NCBI GenBank assembly: GCA_900316975.1 | Contig: ONFA01000025.1 | Coordinates: 1 to 33,502 of the forward strand | Direction of reading: 5' to 3' | Length of the DNA: 33,502 nucleotides | Source of the DNA: an uncultured Prevotellaceae bacterium | GTDB taxonomy: Bacteria > Bacteroidota > Bacteroidia > Bacteroidales > Bacteroidaceae | In this document: positions 28,871 to 33,502 of the stretch, piece by piece | Layout of the letters: each line of letters starts with the position of its first letter | How positions within the stretch are numbered: the stretch's first letter is position 1 | Translations under genes and position numbers: made by a program | The notes under the pieces: generated by a model | Database searches by the model: none | What the model was told of the DNA's origin: nothing | Seen by the model: the letters and a program-made list of their open reading frames with translations, nothing else

Positions 28871-31800
28871 TCCACCCACTTCCTTGCATTCACGAAGGCT
28901 TCTATCCAAGGAGTGACCTCGTCGGCCTTGCGGTCGGCAGGATAGTTGGCTTGCTGCCAAGGGAAGATGGCACGTTCCAAGTGAGGCATCATGGCGAGAT
29001 GGCGACCATCAGCCGATGCGATGCCAGCCACGTCATAGTCGGAACCGTTCGGGTTGCCTGGATAGCCAGAGTAGTTGTATTTTGCTACGATATGGTAGTC
29101 TTTTTCAGCCTTTGGAAGACGGAAGTTGCCTTCTCCGTGAGCTACCCAGAGACCGAGTTTGCTGCCGCTGAGGGAGCCGAACATTACTGATTTGTTCTCT
29201 GGTATTTGCAAGGTAATGAACTCACTCTCGAACTTGTGGCTCACGTTGTGGAGCATCTGTGCATAGTCTTTCGCATCGGTCACAGCGTGGTTATTGTTGA
29301 TGAGACCCAGTTCCACCATCAACTGGCATCCGTTGCAGATGCCGAGCGACAGCGTGTCTTCTCTTGCATAGAAGGCATCGAGTGCTGCCTTTGCCTTGGG
29401 GTTGAAGAGGAAAGCACCTGCCCAACCCTTCGCACTGCCCAGCACGTCGGAGTTGGAGAATCCGCCACAGAAGACAATCATGTTGATGTCTTCCAAGGTC
29501 TCGCGACCGCTCACAAGGTCGGTCATCATCACGTCCTTCACGTCGAAGCCTGCCAGATAGAGCGAGTAAGCCATTTCACGCTCACCGTTCGTGCCCTTCT
29601 CGCGGATGATGGCTGCCTTGATGCCTGTGCGCTGGCGGCGGTCGGCACTGATGCCATACTGTGCCATCGTGCCTGTGAAAGAAGCGGGGAATTTGTGCTC
29701 AATCGGCTGCTTCTTATAGTTCTCGAAACGCTCTTTTGCCATGCCATTGAAGGACTGCTTGGTGTCGAGGCGATAGGAAGTGGAGTACCAGATGTCGCGC
29801 AGTTTGTCGATGTCGAAGTAGCGGTTGCGACCGCCCTTCTTCACCACAATCTGACGTTCGTCGATGGGTTGACCGATTTCCACAAAGCCCACACCTGCCT
29901 TGCTGAGCAGGTTTTCCACTTCACGCTTGTCGGCATTCTTCACCTGAATGACCACACCGGGGTTTTCGGCAAAGAGCAACTTCACGGGGTCTTTCTCCAC
30001 GATGTTGTTGAGGTCGGCTTTGATGCCGCCTTTCTGGTTGGCGAAGGTCATCTCCAAAAGGGTGGTGATGAGACCACCTGCACTGATGTCGTGACCTGCC
30101 AAGATGAGCCCTTCCTTCACCAGTTCCTGCACAGCCAAGAAGGCATCGCGGAAATATTCAGGATTCTTCACCGTAGGCACATCGCTACCCACCTTGCCAA
30201 GACTTTGAGCAAAGGCAGAACCACCGAGTTTCAAGGTGTCGAAGGAGAAGTCGATGTGATAGAGTGCCGTGTTCTTGTCGTTCACCAACACTGGGCTCAC
30301 CACTTTCTTCACATCGCTCACCTCGCCGCCTGATGACACAATCACAGTGCCCGGAGAGATAATCTTGCTGCCGTCGGGATACTTCTGTGTCATGGAGAGT
30401 GAATCCTTTCCTGTCGGCACATTCACCTGCAAGGCACAGCAGAAGTCGCTCAACGCCTGCACACCCTCATAGAGACGTGCATCCTCACCCTTCTGCGAAC
30501 GGCAGGGCCACATCCAGTTGGCGGAGAGACTCACAGAGTCAAGACCTTCTGCCAAAGGTGCCCAAACAAGGTTGGTCAACGATTCTGCCACTGAGAGCAC
30601 CGAACCTGCTTTCGGGTCAGCCAGTCCTGCCTGTGGCGCATGACCGATGGCGGTGGCTATGCCCTTCTCGCCACGATAATCCAAAGCCACCACACCGCAG
30701 TCGCTCAGCGGCAACTGAATCTCGCCCTGACACTGCTGGCGGGCAATCTTACCTGTCACGGAACGATCGACCTTGTTGGTCAGCCAGTCCTTGCAAGCCA
30801 CAGCCTCCAACTGCAGCACGTTCTCCAGATAAGTCTCTATCTCGTTATAAGAATAGGATGCATCCTCATACTTCCTCACCACCGTCTCATCGTGCATGTA
30901 CGTCTTGGGAGAGTGGCCGAACATCTGTGCCACATCCAAGTCGAAAGGACGCACACCGTCACCCTGCTCGAAAGCAAAATGCGCATCGCCCGTCGTTTCG
31001 CCCACCACATACAGCGGAGCACGCTCACGCTCTGCAATCTGACGCACGTGCTCAATGTGCTTCTCGTCAATGAGCAGACCCATGCGCTCCTGACTCTCGT
31101 TGGCAATGATTTCCTTCGATGAGAGAGTCTGGTCGCCAATGGGCAACTTGGTCATGTCGATAAGACCGCCACACTCTTCCACCAACTCGGACAGACAGTT
31201 CACATGACCTGCCGAACCGTGGTCGTGGATGCTCACCACAGGGTTCACCTCCTCTTCGCAGAGCGCACGCACCAAGTTGTTGGCACGTTTCTGCATCTCG
31301 GGGTTGGCACGCTGCACGGCATTCAACTCGATGCCCGACGAGTAGCGACCCGTATCCACCGAAGACACACTGCCACCACCCAGACCGATGCGGTAGTTGT
31401 CGCCACCCACCACAACAATCTTGTTGCCTTTCTCAGGAGTGCCCTTCAGGCAGTCACGCTTGGTGCCATAACCTACACCACCTGCCAGCATGATGACCTT
31501 GTCGTAACCATATTCCTCCCTCGTGTCGCCCTGCTGCTCGGCATGCTCGAAAGTGAGCACCGAACCACAGATGAGTGGCTGTCCGAACTTGTTGCCGAAG
31601 TCACTCGCACCGTTCGATGCCTTGATGAGAATCTGTTCAGGCGTCTGATAGAGCCACTTACGGATAGGCAACACCTCTTCCCAAGGACGAATATCGCCCT
31701 CCTTGTCCGACTTCGTCCACTTCGCATAGCTGTGAGGCTGACTGGGAGCCACACCATTGCGTGGATAGCTGGTCATATACACGGCAGTACCAGCGATAGG

Positions 31801-32640
31801 CCATGAACCTACACCGCCACCCATACGGTCACGGATTTCACCGCCCGTACCTGTAGCAGCACCGTTGAACGGCTCCACCGTGGTGGGGAAGTTGTGCGTT
31901 TCAGCCTTCAGCGAAATGACCGACTCAATGTCTTTCACCTCGAAATAGTCGCTCGTGGAGTGGTCTTTAGGTGCAAACTGCTCCACCACAGGACCTTGAC
32001 TGAACGCCACATTGTCCTTATATGCCGAAAGAATCTTGTTGGGATTCTCCTGCGTGGTCTTCTTGATCATCTGGAAGAGCGAACTCTCCTTCTCCTTGCC
32101 GTCGATGATGAAGGTGCCGCCGAAAATCTTGTGGCGGCAATGCTCCGAGTTGATTTGCGCAAAACCGAACACCTCCGAGTCAGTCAACTTTCTGCCCAAC
32201 TGACCCTCCACCTTGTGCAGGTACTCAATCTCTTCGGGAGAGAGTGCAAGACCTTCCTGCTCGTTATATTCCTCCAGATTCTCGATGTGCAGAATCGGTG
32301 CCGGCTTGATATTCACCGTGAAGATGTCCTGATTCAAGCCCTTGTACATGCGTTGCAGCATGGGGTCGTACTCGGCATCTTCGCTCTCTACAGGGAAATA
32401 TTCCTCAATGCGCTGCACACCTTGGATAGCCATGTTCTGCGTGATTTCCACAGCGTTGGTGCTCCAAGGCGTAATCATCTCACGGCGTGGACCTACAAAA
32501 AAACCTTTCAAATTGTCTTCGCTTTCGGGTTGAGCTTCGCCATACAGCCAGCAAAGTTCTTGTGTCTCATCAGCAGACAGTTCGTGGTTTGCTTGCGTGG
32601 CAATCACACTCTGCGCTGGTGTTCTGAAAAAGTAAATCAT
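28852..32640 (-). CDS. purL: Phosphoribosylformylglycinamidine synthase (long single-chain form)
   Basis: 1262 residues, normal for the fused PurL found in Proteobacteria and Bacteroidota. Converts FGAR to FGAM in purine synthesis with glutamine as nitrogen donor. N-terminal PurS-like part (1-150), then two AIR-synthase-like halves: DSEVFGFAQINSEHCRHKIF, AETHNFPTTVEPFNGAATGTGGEIRD, HDISAGGL. The C-terminal glutaminase has LGICNGCQ with nucleophile C1102 (approximately), and WVAHGEGNFRLP near the end. The ATG at 32640 is chosen over a TTG at 32670 because that TTG lies in the promoter -7 box. The final residues NHRQS are encoded by a 10-bp tandem repeat. It is the first gene of the long minus-strand run; a 76-base gap follows. 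Confidence 0.97.
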   Translation of the reverse strand: MIYFFRTPAQSVIATQANHELSADETQELCWLYGEAQPESEDNLKGFFVGPRREMITPWSTNAVEITQNMAIQGVQRIEEYFPVESEDAEYDPMLQRMYKGLNQDIFTVNIKPAPILHIENLEEYNEQEGLALSPEEIEYLHKVEGQLGRKLTDSEVFGFAQINSEHCRHKIFGGTFIIDGKEKESSLFQMIKKTTQENPNKILSAYKDNVAFSQGPVVEQFAPKDHSTSDYFEVKDIESVISLKAETHNFPTTVEPFNGAATGTGGEIRDRMGGGVGSWPIAGTAVYMTSYPRNGVAPSQPHSYAKWTKSDKEGDIRPWEEVLPIRKWLYQTPEQILIKASNGASDFGNKFGQPLICGSVLTFEHAEQQGDTREEYGYDKVIMLAGGVGYGTKRDCLKGTPEKGNKIVVVGGDNYRIGLGGGSVSSVDTGRYSSGIELNAVQRANPEMQKRANNLVRALCEEEVNPVVSIHDHGSAGHVNCLSELVEECGGLIDMTKLPIGDQTLSSKEIIANESQERMGLLIDEKHIEHVRQIAERERAPLYVVGETTGDAHFAFEQGDGVRPFDLDVAQMFGHSPKTYMHDETVVRKYEDASYSYNEIETYLENVLQLEAVACKDWLTNKVDRSVTGKIARQQCQGEIQLPLSDCGVVALDYRGEKGIATAIGHAPQAGLADPKAGSVLSVAESLTNLVWAPLAEGLDSVSLSANWMWPCRSQKGEDARLYEGVQALSDFCCALQVNVPTGKDSLSMTQKYPDGSKIISPGTVIVSSGGEVSDVKKVVSPVLVNDKNTALYHIDFSFDTLKLGGSAFAQSLGKVGSDVPTVKNPEYFRDAFLAVQELVKEGLILAGHDISAGGLITTLLEMTFANQKGGIKADLNNIVEKDPVKLLFAENPGVVIQVKNADKREVENLLSKAGVGFVEIGQPIDERQIVVKKGGRNRYFDIDKLRDIWYSTSYRLDTKQSFNGMAKERFENYKKQPIEHKFPASFTGTMAQYGISADRRQRTGIKAAIIREKGTNGEREMAYSLYLAGFDVKDVMMTDLVSGRETLEDINMIVFCGGFSNSDVLGSAKGWAGAFLFNPKAKAALDAFYAREDTLSLGICNGCQLMVELGLINNNHAVTDAKDYAQMLHNVSHKFESEFITLQIPENKSVMFGSLSGSKLGLWVAHGEGNFRLPKAEKDYHIVAKYNYSGYPGNPNGSDYDVAGIASADGRHLAMMPHLERAIFPWQQANYPADRKADEVTPWIEAFVNARKWVENHRQS

Positions 32641-32667
32641 AAAGTTATGTGTCTGAAAATTTGGGTA

Positions 32668-32675
32668 CAAAGGTA
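32668..32675 (-). promoter_or_regulatory. purL promoter -7 box
   Basis: TACCTTTG on the minus strand. Start near 32662, leader about 20 bases. A TTTG on the same strand (complement of 32701-32704) is 25 bases upstream, further than the usual 19-21. No PurR box or purine riboswitch is recognised. Confidence 0.6.
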
Positions 32676-33029
32676 CGACTTTTTTCCCGAACCCTCACCA
32701 CAAAACGGCACCAACTTACATTATTTATTAGGAAAACATTCTTCACCCGTTATTTTCCCTCTTTTCAACGGCAACAGTGAAGCGACTTACACCGCATAAC
32801 AAGAAAGGGTCACACCCGTCATCGTCATTACCTCTTGCCCGTCAAGGTAATTACGATGACGGGTGTGACGTAATGACGGCAACGAGCATGCCCTTTTACC
32901 CCTAAAACGTGACTTCGTGATGCCCTGCCTTATGTATTCCACACGGACAACGCTAAAAGTGAGTTTTACACTATTGAGTTATCAGCAATGCTTTTTGAGG
33001 TGCATGCCAATTGATTTTAAACGACAATC
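32676..33029. other. Intergenic region without a gene, with a strong palindrome
   Basis: 354 bases between purL and the secreted-protein remnant. It contains the 61-base hairpin at 32809-32869 and, beyond it, a stretch CTAAAACGTGACTTCGTGA with no coding signs. I see no gene in it. Confidence 0.5.
32809..32869. repeat. 25-bp near-perfect inverted repeat
   Basis: Arms 32809-32833 and 32845-32869 pair at 24 of 25 positions around an 11-base loop. They begin GTCACACCCGTCATCG and end GTAATTACCT, and no T run follows, so it is not a simple terminator. The loop sequence TTGCCCGTCA and the next bases GTAATGACGG repeat pieces of the arm. It is a candidate dispersed palindrome (REP/MITE-like); no second copy is in the window. 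Confidence 0.85.
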
Positions 33030-33362
33030 CTACTTAACTATTTTCCACGTAATCGCTCCCTGCTTCAAAATATAAAAACCTTTAGGTAAGTCTTGCAAAG
33101 GGGCTAGATTGTCGGTGGAAATTTTCCTCAACACGCCGTTAGTGTCGTATATAAATATTTTTGTTTGTTTACCCTCTTCATTAATAGATTTGACAGAAGT
33201 GAGTTCTGGAACATCTGTGGTTAGGCTAATGTATTGGTCAGTATTATGTTCAAAATAACTAGCATCAACTGTGAAATTTCCAGAGCTGCTGACATCGTAA
33301 TACTCACTATAGGGAATCAAGAAATGGTATTCTACCTCGCAGTTAGAATATACTGAAGCCAT
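33030..33362 (-). pseudogene. C-terminal remnant of a secreted protein (type IX sorting-like tail)
   Basis: The frame codes 110 residues from an ATG at 33362 and can be read upstream only to a stop near 33417. Its last 50 residues, KTKIFIYDTNGVLRKI (approximately) and LPKGFYILKQGAITWKIVK, match the C-terminal sorting or anchor domain common at the end of Prevotella secreted proteins (VY...NG.L....LPKGIYI..G.K...K). The preceding part has no recognised domain. There is no signal peptide and no promoter between it and the terminator at 33446, so it is most likely the 3' stump of a larger surface or secreted protein. Confidence 0.55.
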
Positions 33363-33445
33363 CTGTTCAAAACTTTTGCTTTTTCCACTATCTTTGTTTT
33401 TAATTATTGCTGTCCGCTAAAAGATTTTAGTATGAAATAAAAATT

Positions 33446-33480
33446 AGGCTGAAGCCCTCGCTTGGGTTTCAGCCTTTTTT
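33446..33480. terminator. Rho-independent terminator, largely bidirectional
   Basis: AGGCTGAAGCCC pairs with GGGTTTCAGCCT around TCGCTT with one G-T pair, followed by six T on the + strand; on the other strand A/T-rich sequence also follows. Confidence 0.85.
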
Positions 33481-33482
33481 GT

Positions 33483-33490
33483 TACCTTTG
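33483..33490 (+). promoter_or_regulatory. Promoter -7 box near the right edge
   Basis: TACCTTTG fits TAnnTTTG; a gene to the right of the window is implied. The -33 box would fall within the terminator and is not clear. Confidence 0.4.
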
Positions 33491-33502
33491 TTTTTACCAC
33501 AA

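Overview
The window looks like a chromosomal segment of a Bacteroidota bacterium, most likely Prevotella or a close relative in the Bacteroidales. Evidence: promoters of the Bacteroidota type (TTTG, about 19-20 bases, TAnnTTTG) in front of many genes, a type IX-secretion-style C-terminal tail at the right end, a SusCD-era style GH2 beta-galactosidase with DUF4861 neighbour, Bacteroidales-type LeuRS, GroEL ending in GMGGMM, and A/T-rich 'taaattgtaaat' leaders. There are no rRNA, tRNA, CRISPR or phage structural genes.

Layout. 1-2.8 kb: two overlapping MacB/FtsX-type ABC permease genes closed by a nested hairpin. 2.8-5.8 kb: an accessory patch with a kinase-fold 'polyvalent protein' type gene flanked by two 106-bp promoter-bearing direct repeats, a secreted SGNH hydrolase, and ORF6N/RhuM gene remnants, one of them broken by a 151-bp MITE-like element with 7-bp target duplication. 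5.8-11.9 kb: leuS, a YitT-family membrane protein, recX and (opposite strand) ribD. 11.9-13.4 kb: an A/T-rich gap with DnaA-box-like sites, a local GC-skew reversal, one small conserved-looking gene and a decayed second kinase-fold gene. 13.5-15.7 kb: groES-groEL. 15.9-21.4 kb: a + strand operon of GH2 beta-galactosidase with an internal LamG domain, a DUF4861 protein and an FHA-domain protein with a cysteine cluster. 21.5-32.6 kb: a long minus-strand run of purL, two half-size chromate transporters, an M16 protease, a PfkB sugar kinase, a DEAD-box RNA helicase and an unusual C26-M19 peptidase fusion. The right end holds a remnant of a secreted protein.

The most striking signal is a set of small dispersed palindromic elements that enter or abut genes. 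One family (118 bp, inverted ends, paired CTCCCCC/GGGGGAG hairpins) sits IN FRAME inside leuS twice at full length and once as a partial copy, always in the same reading phase, adding 40-residue [11 protein letters not shown]... peptides to leucyl-tRNA synthetase. This resembles in principle the Rickettsia palindromic elements. A second family (116-117 bp, GGAGTTA hairpins) occurs downstream of leuS, between recX and ribD, and after the FHA gene, and it supplies the last codons and stop of ribD. Other short tandem repeats supply the stops of purL and one chromate transporter gene. All calls come from reading the sequence; no homology search was run.
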